Of a DNA stretch of 64,000 nucleotides, positions 39,349 to 48,724 are shown in pieces; positions within the stretch are counted from its first letter, which is position 1, and every line of letters begins with the position of its first letter. The notes beneath the pieces are model-generated. The model searched no databases. It worked only from the letters and a program-made list of their open reading frames with translations, and was not told the origin of the DNA. This DNA comes from Mycolicibacterium palauense (GTDB lineage: Bacteria; Actinomycetota; Actinomycetes; Mycobacteriales; Mycobacteriaceae), in assembly GCF_002592005.1 (NCBI RefSeq), contig NZ_NVQF01000023.1:1-64000 (forward strand), given 5' to 3'. Both the position numbers and the translations under genes were made by a program.

Positions 39349-39531
39349 ATGACGATCAACTGGATATCGCAGTGGGCGCGCCGTTGCGCTTCCCGGCTTC
39401 GTGCGCCGCTGCCCCGTGAACGCCGCCACCCCACCCTGGACTCCTTCCCGGGCGGTGCGCTGGATGCCGACCTCCGCCGGGCCCGCACGGACCTGGCGGC
39501 CGTGCGTGCCCGGTTCCAGGACCACCGATGA
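39349..39531 (+). CDS. Small hypothetical protein preceding the YczE-like gene
   Basis: ATG 39349 opens a 60-residue basic protein (MTINWISQWARRCASRLRAP, ALDADLRRARTDLAAVRARF) ending 10 bases before the YczE-like start. The amphipathic N-terminus and helical C-terminus look protein-like. It lies in the divergent region of the MocR regulator and would be the first gene of the yczE transcript. No family recognised. Confidence 0.4.
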   Translation: MTINWISQWARRCASRLRAPLPRERRHPTLDSFPGGALDADLRRARTDLAAVRARFQDHR

Positions 39532-39541
39532 GCGGGCACCG

Positions 39542-40201
39542 ATGACCGCGCTGCGACGGGGGACCGCGCTGCTGAGCGGATTGACGCTCTACGGGTTCTC
39601 GATGGCGTTGATGGTGCGCGCCGGGCTGGGGCTGGACCCGTGGGACGTGTTCCACCAGGGCCTGGCCCGGCACACCGGCATGACGATCGGTCTCGCCTCC
39701 GCGGTGGTGGGGGTGGCGGTCCTCGCGATGTGGATTCCGCTGCGCAACCGGCCCGGCATCGGGACGGTCGCCAACGTCGTGGTCATCGCGGTGACCGTGG
39801 ACGGTTCACTGGCGGTCCTGCCCCCCGTCGAGGCGCTGGCGCCCCGGGTCGGCGTGATGCTGGCCGCGGTGGTGCTCAACGCCGTGGCCACCGTGCTCTA
39901 CATCGGCGCCGGCCTGGGGCCGGGCCCGCGCGACGGGCTGATGACCGGGCTGGTGGCGCGGTCCGGCCGGTCGGTGCGACTGGTGCGCACCGCCATCGAG
40001 GCCACCGTGCTGTTGACCGGTTGGCTGCTCGGCGGCACCGTCGGGGTGGGGACGGTGGTCTACGCCTTCGGCATCGGTCCGCTGGTCCAGCTGGTACTCA
40101 GGCTCACCCCGCGGCGGCTGTTGGCGGGCAGCGGCTGGCACGCGGTCGTCGGGGCGGGGACCGAGCGACCCGGCACGCTCGGTCGGGTCGAAATCGCCTG
40201 A
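39542..40201 (+). CDS. YczE-family membrane protein
   Basis: The 219-residue membrane protein has about five hydrophobic segments and the YczE/YyaS pattern GLTLYGFSMALMVRAGLGLD, PWDVFHQGLARHTGMTIG and GLGPGPRDGLMTGL, where two GLG-PxD motifs face each other across the membrane. Family members are of unknown function and are often controlled by a neighbouring MocR/YczR regulator, as here. ATG 39542 is chosen over an overlapping longer frame. Confidence 0.85.
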   Translation: MTALRRGTALLSGLTLYGFSMALMVRAGLGLDPWDVFHQGLARHTGMTIGLASAVVGVAVLAMWIPLRNRPGIGTVANVVVIAVTVDGSLAVLPPVEALAPRVGVMLAAVVLNAVATVLYIGAGLGPGPRDGLMTGLVARSGRSVRLVRTAIEATVLLTGWLLGGTVGVGTVVYAFGIGPLVQLVLRLTPRRLLAGSGWHAVVGAGTERPGTLGRVEIA

Positions 40202-40214
40202 CTACCATGGTCGG

Positions 40215-41054
40215 GTGCCCGCAGCCGCTGCCCCCACCGATCCAGACCTGCTGATCGACTTCCGGAAGGTCTCGCTGCGCCGCGGCGGCCGCACCCTGGT
40301 GGGGCCCGTCACCTGGCAAGTCGAACTCGACGAGCGGTGGGTGATCATCGGGCCCAACGGCGCCGGGAAGACCTCCCTGTTGCGGATCGCCGCGGCCCTG
40401 GAGCACCCGTCCTCGGGGACCGCGTATGTGCTCGGTGAACGGCTGGGCCGGACCGACATGTCCGAGCTGCGGTCACGGGTGGGGCTGAGCAGCTCGGCAC
40501 TGTCGCAACGGGTGCCCGACGACGAGATCGTGCGTGACCTCGTCGTCTCGGCCGGATACGCCGTGCTCGGCCGGTGGCGGGAGAACTACGAGGCCGTCGA
40601 CTACGAGCAGGCCGTCGACATGCTGGAGAGCGTCGGCGCCGAACACCTCGCCGAGCGCAGCTACGGCACCCTCTCGGAGGGGGAACGCAAGCGCGTGCTG
40701 ATCGCGCGCTCGTTGATGACCGACCCCGAGCTGCTGCTGCTCGACGAGCCCGCGGCCGGATTGGATCTCGGCGGGCGTGAGGAACTGGTGGCACGGCTGG
40801 CCGACCTGGCCGCCGACCCCGACGCCCCGGCGCTGGTGCTGGTGACCCACCACGTCGAGGAGATTCCGCCGGGCTTCTCTCACGCCATGCTGCTGTCGGA
40901 GGGAGCGGTGGTCGCCGGTGGCCTGTTGACCGAGGTGCTGACCGCGGAGAATCTGTCCGCGGCCTTCGGTCAGTCCATCGCCCTGGAGAACGTCGAGGGT
41001 CGCTACTTCGCCCGCCGGGTGCGCAGCCGGGCGGCCCACAGGAGGCGAGCATGA
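40215..41054 (+). CDS. ABC transporter ATP-binding protein (stand-alone ATPase)
   Basis: The 279-residue ATPase has Walker A IIGPNGAGKTSLLRIAAAL, signature LSEGERKRVLIARSL, Walker B LLLLDEPAAGLDL and H-loop VTHHVEE. No permease gene is adjacent, as for the corresponding Rv3041c. GTG 40215 starts it; the last four bases overlap the NUDIX gene (ATGA). The role is unknown. Confidence 0.9.
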   Translation: MPAAAAPTDPDLLIDFRKVSLRRGGRTLVGPVTWQVELDERWVIIGPNGAGKTSLLRIAAALEHPSSGTAYVLGERLGRTDMSELRSRVGLSSSALSQRVPDDEIVRDLVVSAGYAVLGRWRENYEAVDYEQAVDMLESVGAEHLAERSYGTLSEGERKRVLIARSLMTDPELLLLDEPAAGLDLGGREELVARLADLAADPDAPALVLVTHHVEEIPPGFSHAMLLSEGAVVAGGLLTEVLTAENLSAAFGQSIALENVEGRYFARRVRSRAAHRRRA

Positions 41055-41884
41055 GCAGTGACGTGACGGCCGACTTCACTCCGCTGCCGGCCCGCCCGGC
41101 GGCCACGGTGATGCTCGTTCGCGACACCCCGGGCGGCATCGAGGTGTTCCTGATGCGCCGGCACCGCGCGATGGAGTTCGTCGGCGGCGTGATCGTGTTC
41201 CCCGGGGGCGGGGTGGACGACCGGGACCGCAGCGTCGACCTGCACCGGATGGGGGCCTGGCACGGACCGCCGCCGGAATGGTGGGCGCAGCGGTTGGGCG
41301 TCGACGAGGAACTGGCGCCGGCGCTGGTCTGCGCGGCAGCGCGGGAGACGTTCGAGGAGTCCGGGGTGCTGTTCGCCGGCCCCGCCGACGCCTCGAGAGG
41401 CCCCGGAATCGTCGGTGACGCGAGCGTGTACGCCGAGGCGCGCGCCGCGCTGGCCGACAACACCTTGTCCTTCGGCGACTTCCTGCGCCGCGAGGGCCTG
41501 GTCCTGCGTGCCGACCTGCTGCGTCCATGGGCGAACTGGGTCACTCCCAAGGAGGAACGCACCCGCCGCTACGACACCTATTTCTTCGTCGCCGCACTGC
41601 CCGAGGGGCAACGCGCCGACGGGGAGAACACCGAATCCGACAGGGCGGACTGGTCCACTCCCGATGTGGCGCTGCAGGATTTCGCCGCCCACCGCACGTT
41701 TCTGCTGCCGCCGACCTGGACCCAGCTGGACTCGCTGGCCGGGCGGACCGTCGGCGAGGTGCTGGCCGTGGATCGACAGATCACCGCTGTCCAGCCCAAT
41801 CTGACTGTGGCAGAGGGAAACTGGGAGATCGAGTTCTTCGACAGCGAGCGCTACAACGCGGCGCGTGCCGGACGGGCGCCGTGA
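41051..41884 (+). CDS. NUDIX hydrolase
   Basis: The 277-residue protein has a Nudix box that reads [10 protein letters not shown] then [15 protein letters not shown], the REx2EExG part intact with an expanded spacer. Residues around [20 protein letters not shown] and [11 protein letters not shown] resemble the RppH/NUDT19-like acyl-CoA diphosphatase branch. It likely hydrolyses a CoA or other nucleotide diphosphate. It overlaps echA17 by four bases, in line with a link to CoA esters. Confidence 0.85.
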   Translation: MSSDVTADFTPLPARPAATVMLVRDTPGGIEVFLMRRHRAMEFVGGVIVFPGGGVDDRDRSVDLHRMGAWHGPPPEWWAQRLGVDEELAPALVCAAARETFEESGVLFAGPADASRGPGIVGDASVYAEARAALADNTLSFGDFLRREGLVLRADLLRPWANWVTPKEERTRRYDTYFFVAALPEGQRADGENTESDRADWSTPDVALQDFAAHRTFLLPPTWTQLDSLAGRTVGEVLAVDRQITAVQPNLTVAEGNWEIEFFDSERYNAARAGRAP

Positions 41885-42645
41885 CCGCACGGCCGCGCGA
41901 GTTCGTCAGCGTCCACACCGGTGACGAACAGCCACGGGTCGCGACGCTGCTGCTGTCGCGGCCACCGACCAACGCGCTGACCCGGCAGGTCTACCGCGAA
42001 CTCGCCGAGGCCGCCGCCGAGATCGGCGCACGCGACGACGTCGCCGCGGTGATCCTGTTCGGCGGACACGAGATCTTCTGCGCCGGCGACGACGTCCCCG
42101 AACTGCGCACCCTGTCCCCGAAGGAGGCCGGTGTGGCCGCGCGGGTGCGCCACGACGCGATCGAGGCCGTGGCCGCCATCCCCAAACCGACGGTCGCCGC
42201 CGTCACCGGCTACGCCCTGGGCAGCGGGTTGACGTTGGCGCTGTCGGCCGACTGGCGCGTCGGTGGCGACAACGTCAAGGTCGGCGCCACCGAGATCCTC
42301 GCCGGGCTCATCCCCGGGGGCGGCGGGATGGCCCGGTTGGCCCGCGCCGTCGGGGTGAGCCGGGCCAAGGACCTGGTGTTCTCGGGCCGGTTCGTGCACG
42401 CCGAGGAGGCGGCCGCGCTGGGGTTGCTCGACGAGATGGTGGCTCCCGACCACGTCTACGACGCCGCGCTGAGGTGGGCGCAACGTCTGGTCGACGGGCC
42501 GGCCGAGGCGCTCGCGGCGGCCAAGGCCGTCATCGACGGTGTGGTGGCCACGCGGCCCAAACGCGTCATCGAGGAGCGGCGCCGCTACGTCGAGGTGTTC
42601 CTGTCCAGTCAGGATGCCGGTCAGGAGCCCGGAGACGCGGGATAG
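41881..42645 (+). CDS. echA17: Enoyl-CoA hydratase family protein EchA17
   Basis: GTG 41881 gives 254 residues, the length of M. tuberculosis EchA17. The oxyanion region is [20 protein letters not shown] and [20 protein letters not shown], then [20 protein letters not shown]. One catalytic Glu (ATEIL) is kept, while the other position reads Thr (GLTLA), as in several mycobacterial EchA proteins. It would act on fatty acyl-CoA intermediates. Start codon overlaps the NUDIX stop. Confidence 0.88.
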   Translation: MTARPREFVSVHTGDEQPRVATLLLSRPPTNALTRQVYRELAEAAAEIGARDDVAAVILFGGHEIFCAGDDVPELRTLSPKEAGVAARVRHDAIEAVAAIPKPTVAAVTGYALGSGLTLALSADWRVGGDNVKVGATEILAGLIPGGGGMARLARAVGVSRAKDLVFSGRFVHAEEAAALGLLDEMVAPDHVYDAALRWAQRLVDGPAEALAAAKAVIDGVVATRPKRVIEERRRYVEVFLSSQDAGQEPGDAG

Positions 42646-42668
42646 TCACGGCCGTTAGGCTGCCAGCC

Positions 42669-43643
42669 ATGACGAGCACGCACGAATCGCCGGTGCCCAA
42701 TCCGCACGCGACCGCCGAAGAGGTCGAAGCGGCCATGCACGACAGCAAGCTCGCCCAGGTGCTGTACCACGATTGGGAAGCCGAAAGCTACGACGACAAG
42801 TGGTCGATCTCCTATGACCAGCGCTGCGTGGACTACGCCCGCGGCCGGTTCGACGCCATCGTCCCCGAGGAGGTGCAGCGCGAGCTGCCCTACGACCGCG
42901 CCCTCGAACTCGGTTGTGGCACCGGGTTCTTCCTGCTCAATCTGATCCAGGCCGGGGTGGCCCGCCGGGGCTCGGTCACCGACCTGTCCCCGGGCATGGT
43001 CAAGGTCGCCACCCGCAACGGCCAGTCGCTGGGCCTGGACATCGACGGCCGGGTCGCCGACGCCGAGGGCATTCCCTACGAGGACAACACCTTCGACCTG
43101 GTGGTCGGCCATGCGGTGCTGCACCACATCCCCGACGTCGAGCTGTCGCTGCGGGAGGTGGTCCGGGTTCTCAAGCCGGGCGGGCGGTTCGTCTTCGCCG
43201 GCGAACCGACCACCGTCGGCAACAACTACGCCCGTCACCTGTCCACCCTGACCTGGCGGGTGGCCACCAACGTCACCAGGCTGCCGGGCCTGGGCGGCTG
43301 GCGCCGCCCCCAGACCGAGCTCGACGAGTCCTCGCGGGCCGCGGCGCTGGAGGCCGTCGTCGACCTGCACACCTTCGACCCGGCCGACCTGGAACGGATG
43401 GCCACCGCGGCCGGGGCGGTGCAGGTGCGCACCGCCAGCGAGGAGTTCACCGCCGCGATGCTGGGCTGGCCCGTGCGCACCTTCGAGGCCGCCGTGCCGG
43501 CGGGCAAACTCGGGTGGAACTGGGCCAAGTTCGCCTTCGGCAGCTGGACCACGCTGAGCTGGGTGGACGCCAACGTGTGGCGGCGGGTCGTGCCCAAGGG
43601 CTGGTTCTACAACGTGATGGTCACCGGGGTTAAGCCGTCCTGA
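42669..43643 (+). CDS. SAM-dependent methyltransferase (Rv3038c-like)
   Basis: The 324-residue protein has motif I ALELGCGTGFFLLNL, VTDLSPGMVKVATRNGQ, DAEGIPYEDNTFDLVVGHAV and VLKPGGRFVFAGEPTTVG. The C-terminal part (TLTWRVATNVTRLPGLGGWR) is a large cap. The acceptor is unknown. It starts at ATG 42669, 23 bases after echA17, and is probably co-transcribed with it. Confidence 0.88.
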   Translation: MTSTHESPVPNPHATAEEVEAAMHDSKLAQVLYHDWEAESYDDKWSISYDQRCVDYARGRFDAIVPEEVQRELPYDRALELGCGTGFFLLNLIQAGVARRGSVTDLSPGMVKVATRNGQSLGLDIDGRVADAEGIPYEDNTFDLVVGHAVLHHIPDVELSLREVVRVLKPGGRFVFAGEPTTVGNNYARHLSTLTWRVATNVTRLPGLGGWRRPQTELDESSRAAALEAVVDLHTFDPADLERMATAAGAVQVRTASEEFTAAMLGWPVRTFEAAVPAGKLGWNWAKFAFGSWTTLSWVDANVWRRVVPKGWFYNVMVTGVKPS

Positions 43644-43717
43644 GCCCCGGGCTGACCTTCACCCTCGCCGACGTCGCCTACCTGACCTCGCCGCCGGGTG
43701 CCGAGGCGCTCGGCGAG

Positions 43718-44845
43718 GTGGCCGCCATGGAGCTCGCCGACCGCGTCGGCGACGTCGCCGCGGTGCGCGCCCGGCACGGCTCGCGGGCACCCTTCCTGGT
43801 GGAGACGGTGCTGTTGCGCCGCCGGGCAGCGGCCAAGCTGCCCGACGCGGGGGACTGGCTGTTCACCGACGAGGCCCTGCAGCAGGCGACCGCGGCGCCG
43901 GTGGCCGCCCACCGCGCGGCCCGGCTGACCGGTCGCGTGGTGCACGACGCCACCTGCTCGATCGGTGCCGAACTGGTGGCGCTGAGCCGCCGGGCCCAGC
44001 TGGTGCTCGGCAGCGACATCGACGCGGTGCGCCTGGCGATGGCCGCACACAACACCGGCCGCCGCCGCGAGCCCGGCGCGGCCGTCGTCGGGCTGTGCCG
44101 CGCCGACGCACTGCACCCGGTCACCCGCGACGCCGTCGTCGTGGTGGACCCGGCCCGCCGCGGCGCCGGCGGGCGCCGCTTCGATCCCCGCGACTACACC
44201 CCCGCCCTGGACAGGGTGCTCGAGGTGTACCGGCGCCGCGATCTGGTCGTCAAATGCGCCCCCGGAATCGACTTCGACGCCGTCGCCCGGATGGGTTTCG
44301 ACGGCGAGATCGAGGTGACCTCCCTGGGCGGGTCGGTACGTGAAGCCTGTCTGTGGTCGCGTGGGCTGACCGAGGGGGGCGTGCGCCGGCGCGCGACGGT
44401 GCTGAACTCCGGGCCGGACACCGGCGAGCAGCTCACCGATGCCGATCCCGACGACTGCCCGGTCGGCCCGGCGGGCCGGTGGATCGTCGACCCCGACGGC
44501 GCGGTGGTGCGCGCCGGGCTGGTGCGTCACTACGCCGCCCGGCACGGGCTGTGGCAGCTCGACCCGGCGATCGCCTACCTGAGCGGCGACGTGCTGCCGC
44601 CCGGGGTGCGGGGGTTCGAGGTCCTCGACGTCGTCGGGTTCAGCGAGAAGCGCCTGCGGCAGGCGCTGGTGGCCCACGACGGCGGGGCGCTGGAGATCCT
44701 GGTGCGGGGGGTGCGCGTCGATCCCGACGTGTTGCGCCGCAGGCTGCGGCTGCGGGGAGCGCGGCCGCTGACGGTGGTGATCACCCGAATCGGGTCCGGC
44801 GCCGCAGCACGCCCGACGGCGTTCGTGTGCCGGGCTTCCCGGTGA
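43718..44845 (+). CDS. SAM methyltransferase with THUMP-like C-terminal domain (Rv3037c-like)
   Basis: From ATG 43718 the product has 375 residues. It contains VHDATCSIGAELVALS and VVVVDPARRGAGGRRFDP, the NPP-like motif of class I methyltransferases related to tRNA and rRNA modifiers, then IDFDAVARMGFDGEIEVTSL and a C-terminal THUMP-like region (VVGFSEKRLRQALVAHDGGA). Coding character begins upstream of 43718 (SPGLTFTLADVAYLTSPPG) without an ATG, GTG or TTG before it, so the true start may be CTG 43640 next to the previous stop; GTG 43709 also exists. Confidence 0.75.
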   Translation: MAAMELADRVGDVAAVRARHGSRAPFLVETVLLRRRAAAKLPDAGDWLFTDEALQQATAAPVAAHRAARLTGRVVHDATCSIGAELVALSRRAQLVLGSDIDAVRLAMAAHNTGRRREPGAAVVGLCRADALHPVTRDAVVVVDPARRGAGGRRFDPRDYTPALDRVLEVYRRRDLVVKCAPGIDFDAVARMGFDGEIEVTSLGGSVREACLWSRGLTEGGVRRRATVLNSGPDTGEQLTDADPDDCPVGPAGRWIVDPDGAVVRAGLVRHYAARHGLWQLDPAIAYLSGDVLPPGVRGFEVLDVVGFSEKRLRQALVAHDGGALEILVRGVRVDPDVLRRRLRLRGARPLTVVITRIGSGAAARPTAFVCRASR

Positions 44846-44868
44846 TGCCCCGGTACGCTGGCAGCGTT

Positions 44869-45579
44869 ATGCGCACAGTCAGAACGGCTCTCGCTGCCCT
44901 GTCCACCGCCGCGGTACTCGCCGGCGGCTCGGCCCTCGCCGGAACGGCGGCGGCCGCGGCCGAGCCGGCGTGCGCGGATTTCGGTGGCATCCTCGGCGAG
45001 GACGGGATCTGCGCGGTGCACGTGTCCAACCAGCGGTACACGATGGACATGAGTTTCCCGGTGGACTTCCCCGACGGGACCGCCCTCAACGAATATCTGG
45101 CCCAGACCCGTGACGGCTTCGTCAACGTGGCCGAGATGCCGGGTTCGCGGGCCTTGCCGTACGCCCTGGACGTGCGCTCGACCCGCTACTCGGCCGGTGA
45201 GCCCGAGCGCGGCACCACCTCGCTCGTGTTGGAGGTCTACCAGAACGTCGGTGGTGCGCACCCGCTGACCTGGTACAAGACGTTCAACTACGACCTGGAG
45301 GCGGGCCGGCCGATCACCTTCGACACGTTGTTCCCCGCCGGAGCCGCGGCCGCGGCGACCACCATCGGGCCGCTCGTGCAGCGGGAACTGGCCAGGCAGA
45401 CCGGGGACTCCACCCTGACGCCGCTGTCGGATCCGCAGGACCCCACGCTCTACGAGAACTTCGTCATCACCGACGACGACGTCATCTTCTACTTCAGCCA
45501 GGGCGTGCTGCTGCCGGACGCGGCCGGTGCGCGGCAGGTGAGCCTGCCGCGCGCGGCGCTGCCCCCGTTGCGGGCCTGA
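44869..45579 (+). CDS. Secreted DUF3298-type protein (Rv3036c-like)
   Basis: The 236-residue protein has a Sec signal (MRTVRTALAALSTAAVLAGG SALAGTAAAAA), then the DUF3298 layout: VYQNVGGAHPLTWYKTFNYD, LEAGRPITFDTLFPAGAAAA, ITDDDVIFYFSQGVLLPD. Two Cys at the mature N-terminus (PACADFGG, DGICAVH) may form a disulfide. M. tuberculosis Rv3036c (TB22.2) is a secreted protein reported to have esterase activity. It is convergent with the symporter gene. Confidence 0.85.
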   Translation: MRTVRTALAALSTAAVLAGGSALAGTAAAAAEPACADFGGILGEDGICAVHVSNQRYTMDMSFPVDFPDGTALNEYLAQTRDGFVNVAEMPGSRALPYALDVRSTRYSAGEPERGTTSLVLEVYQNVGGAHPLTWYKTFNYDLEAGRPITFDTLFPAGAAAAATTIGPLVQRELARQTGDSTLTPLSDPQDPTLYENFVITDDDVIFYFSQGVLLPDAAGARQVSLPRAALPPLRA

Positions 45580-45589
45580 CCGGCCCCGC

Positions 45590-47149
45590 TCAGGCGCCGG
45601 CGCCCGGGCTCTGGGTGGCCGGCTTCTCCTTGCCCCAGTAGGGGTCGTAGGTCTCCCAGAAGCTTGCGTTCTTGATCCCCAGGGCCAGCGGGTCGAAGGT
45701 CGGGTCCAGGCCGTCCTTCTTCTGCTTCTCGTAGTCGCGCAGCGCCTTGTAGGCCGGCTGCTGCAGGATGATGATCCCGACGACGTTCAGCCAGGCCATC
45801 AGGCCGACCCCGATGTCGCCGAGGGTCCACGCGTCCGTCGCCGTCGAGATGCAGCCGATCGTCACCGACACCAGGATCAGGGCCTGCAACGCCATCGTGG
45901 TGTTGGAGCCGACCGTGCCCCGCAGGTAGGGCACCGAGACGGTGGCCGACTTGCCCAGGATGAACCGCAGGTTGGTCTCGGCCATGTAGTAGTAGGCGAT
46001 GATCGTGGTCAGGCAGAAGAAGACCAGCGAGATCGCGATGAACGACGACCCCGCGCCGTTCCACAGGGTGTCGAACCCGGTCTGGGCGAACGACGGGCCG
46101 ACCTCGGCGTCGGCGGGCAGCCGACCGCCGTCGGCGATCACCGCGCCGGTGGGGTCCTCGCCCTCGAACACCCGGTAGGCGCCGGTGGACAGGATCAGGA
46201 AGCCCGTCGCCGAGCAGATGAACAGGGTGTCGATGTAGACCGCGAACGCCTGCACGAAGCCCTGCTTGGCGGGATGGGACACCTCCGCGGCGGCGGCGGC
46301 GTGTGGTCCGGAACCCTGCCCCGCCTCGTTGGAGTAGACCCCACGTTTGACGCCCCACATCACCGCGGTGCCCACGATCGCCCCGAACGCCGAATTGACG
46401 CCGAACGCGCTGGAGAAGATCAGGCTGATCACTCCGGGGATCTGGTCGGCGTTGATCACGACGATGATCAGCGCCAGCGCGATGTAGACGACCGCCATGA
46501 ACGGCACGACGATCGAGGCGAAGGTGGCGATGCGCTTGACGCCGCCGATGATGACGAAGGCCAGCACGATCACGGTGCCGACGGCGACCCACCACTTGGA
46601 GAAGCCCCAGGCCGAGTTCATCGCCGAGGCCATCGAGTTGGACTGCACGCTGGGCAGCAGCAGGCCCATCGCCAGCACGGTGACGGCGGCGAAGATGTAG
46701 CCGTAGATCTTGAAGGGCACCGCGGCCGGGGTGTGCGAGAGCGCCTTGCTCAGGTAGTAGGCCGGGCCGCCGCGGTACTCGCCGGTCAGTCTGTCGCGTT
46801 CCTTGTAGATCTGGCCCAGCGTGCACTCGACGTAGGAGGTGGAGGCGCCCAGGAAGGCCACCATCCACATCCAGAACAGGGCGCCCGGTCCGCCGAAGGC
46901 GATGGCCGTCGCCACACCCGCGATGTTGCCGGTGCCCACGCGGCCGGCCAGGGAGATGGTCAGCGCCTGAAACGACGACACCCCCGACGGCGACTTCTCG
47001 CCCTTGAGCATCAACCGCACCATCTCGGGTATCTGGCGGACCTGCAGAAAACGGGACCGGACCGAGAAGTACACGCCGGCGGCCAGCAGCAGATACACCA
47101 GTGTGTTGTGCCAGACGATGCCATTGATGGTGTCGAGGAATTCGCTCAT
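45590..47149 (-). CDS. Sodium:alanine symporter family (AGCS) protein
   Basis: The 519-residue protein has about ten membrane segments and AGCS landmarks: FQALTISLAGRVGTGNIAGV, GGPGALFWMWMVAFLGASTS, IYKERDRLTGEYRGGPAYYL, and GVKRGVYSNEAGQGSGPHAA. It should import alanine or glycine with sodium. ATG 47149 fits the family N-terminus (MSEFLDTINGIVWHN). The hydrophilic C-terminal 50 residues (EKQKKDGLDPTFDPLALG) follow the family. It sits between genes that are neighbours in M. tuberculosis. Confidence 0.93.
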   Translation of the reverse strand: MSEFLDTINGIVWHNTLVYLLLAAGVYFSVRSRFLQVRQIPEMVRLMLKGEKSPSGVSSFQALTISLAGRVGTGNIAGVATAIAFGGPGALFWMWMVAFLGASTSYVECTLGQIYKERDRLTGEYRGGPAYYLSKALSHTPAAVPFKIYGYIFAAVTVLAMGLLLPSVQSNSMASAMNSAWGFSKWWVAVGTVIVLAFVIIGGVKRIATFASIVVPFMAVVYIALALIIVVINADQIPGVISLIFSSAFGVNSAFGAIVGTAVMWGVKRGVYSNEAGQGSGPHAAAAAEVSHPAKQGFVQAFAVYIDTLFICSATGFLILSTGAYRVFEGEDPTGAVIADGGRLPADAEVGPSFAQTGFDTLWNGAGSSFIAISLVFFCLTTIIAYYYMAETNLRFILGKSATVSVPYLRGTVGSNTTMALQALILVSVTIGCISTATDAWTLGDIGVGLMAWLNVVGIIILQQPAYKALRDYEKQKKDGLDPTFDPLALGIKNASFWETYDPYWGKEKPATQSPGAGA

Positions 47150-47294
47150 GTGTCGGCCGCCCATTCGTTACGAGTTGACTGCGAGGCATGCTCGCAGGCC
47201 GTTGAAAGCGTCGTGTTACGCAGCGGTCACGCTCCGGTAAGGCGCTCAGCGATTTCTCAGCTCAGCACCGCGGGGGCGCCCCGTCAACCCCCGG

Positions 47295-48614
47295 TCAGCC
47301 CTGTTCGGACGGGGCGAAGCTGTAGACCTGGCCGTCGCTGGTGGCGGCGACCACCCGGCGGTCGCGCCCGATCGACACGCCCACCGGGTATCCGGAGGCC
47401 TCGGGCAGCGGGTAGCGGTTGACGGTGCGGCCGTCGGTGGGCCCGAAGACCAGCAGGTCCATGGTGTCCGGCCCGTCGCCCGCCACGACGGTGTAGGCCA
47501 GGTCCGGGCCCGCCTGGCTGGCCGTCGTCAGCGGTTCGACGTCACCGCGGCGCCACACCACCTCGGCGTGATCGCCCTCGTCGCGGATCGCGGTCAACGC
47601 GGTGTCGGGACCGCCGCCGGCGATGATCAGCCCGTCGGGGGAGACCGTCGGCGGGGTCTGGGACAGAAAGCCCAGAGGCAGCGACCACTTCACGCTGCCA
47701 TCGCCGGCGTCGAGCGCCCAGAGCCTGTCGTCACGACCGTCGACGTAGACGGTGGCGCCGTCGGCCGAGAACACCGGGCTGGCCAGGACCCCGTCGGTGA
47801 CGGCGTCGCTGGTCCAGTCCTTGCTCAGCAGCGGCGTCCGGCCCGGGTTGTAGCGCAGCCCCACCAGGGTGGCCCTCGGTGCGCCCGGCTGCCAGAGGCC
47901 CACCACGATTCGGTTGGACCCGGGGGAGAACGCCGGCGCGGCGGCGACCGGGCAGCCCGCCCGCGCCGCCGGACAGTCATCCAGGCCCCGCTCGGAATCG
48001 GTGGGGTCCAGGTCGGCGACCAGGTCGACGGGGTTGCCCGACACGGTGCCGCGGTGGGCGTCGAACACCTGGACCTGGCCCAGATGGGTGACGACCAGCA
48101 GCTGGCCGTCCCCGACGAGCCGGGGGGTGGTCGGCATGCCGATCACCTGCTCACGCCAGCGGATCCACTGGGTGGTGGGATACGACAGCAGCGCACCGGG
48201 CTGGCCGACGTAGACGTTGTCGAAGCCGTCGAACAGCGGGCCGGCGAACCCGCCACCCTGCACCAGCCTGGTGCACCACCGCTGCCGGCCCTCGTTGTCG
48301 TTCTCCCAGACCATCAGCGAACAACCGCCCGGGGTCTGGGCGTTGGCGGCCAGATAGCTGCCCGAGCCGAGCGAGACGGCGGCCCCCAGCCCGCCCTTGA
48401 CCGAACGGGTCCAGTCCAGCTGCAGGGACTCGGCTCCGCTGTTGGCCGTGTAGCTGCTGTTGCTGGCGTCGCCGTACTGGGCGGGCCAGCCGAGCGAGGG
48501 CGCGGCCTGCACCCAGGAGTCGGTGTTGCCGCATCCGGCGGCGGCCAGGGCCGGCCCGCCGACGACCAACGCCGTCGAGGCCACCGCAACGAGTCGCCGC
48601 AGCACCAGTGTCAT
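47295..48614 (-). CDS. Lipoprotein with PQQ/beta-propeller repeats (Rv3035-like)
   Basis: The 439-residue protein has a lipoprotein signal (VVGGPALAAAGC) and propeller-like repeats that recur as FDGFDNVYVGQPGALLSYP, VSPDGLIIAGGGPDTALTAI and VYVDGRDDRLWALDAGDGSV (PQQ-type W-x-LD-x-x-G). It would be an extracytoplasmic scaffold. ATG 48614 is chosen; longer upstream sequence belongs to the divergent gene's promoter. It is divergent from the acyltransferase, as Rv3035 is from Rv3034c. Confidence 0.85.
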   Translation of the reverse strand: MTLVLRRLVAVASTALVVGGPALAAAGCGNTDSWVQAAPSLGWPAQYGDASNSSYTANSGAESLQLDWTRSVKGGLGAAVSLGSGSYLAANAQTPGGCSLMVWENDNEGRQRWCTRLVQGGGFAGPLFDGFDNVYVGQPGALLSYPTTQWIRWREQVIGMPTTPRLVGDGQLLVVTHLGQVQVFDAHRGTVSGNPVDLVADLDPTDSERGLDDCPAARAGCPVAAAPAFSPGSNRIVVGLWQPGAPRATLVGLRYNPGRTPLLSKDWTSDAVTDGVLASPVFSADGATVYVDGRDDRLWALDAGDGSVKWSLPLGFLSQTPPTVSPDGLIIAGGGPDTALTAIRDEGDHAEVVWRRGDVEPLTTASQAGPDLAYTVVAGDGPDTMDLLVFGPTDGRTVNRYPLPEASGYPVGVSIGRDRRVVAATSDGQVYSFAPSEQG

Positions 48615-48724
48615 CCCTCTCCGGTCGTCCAGTGGTCCCCGTGCAAGGCCCCGAAACCCGCCGCACCCACAAGTCCACCGAGGGTAACCCGTCGCCCTGA
48701 CGTGCTCGCGTAGGCTTTGCGGCC

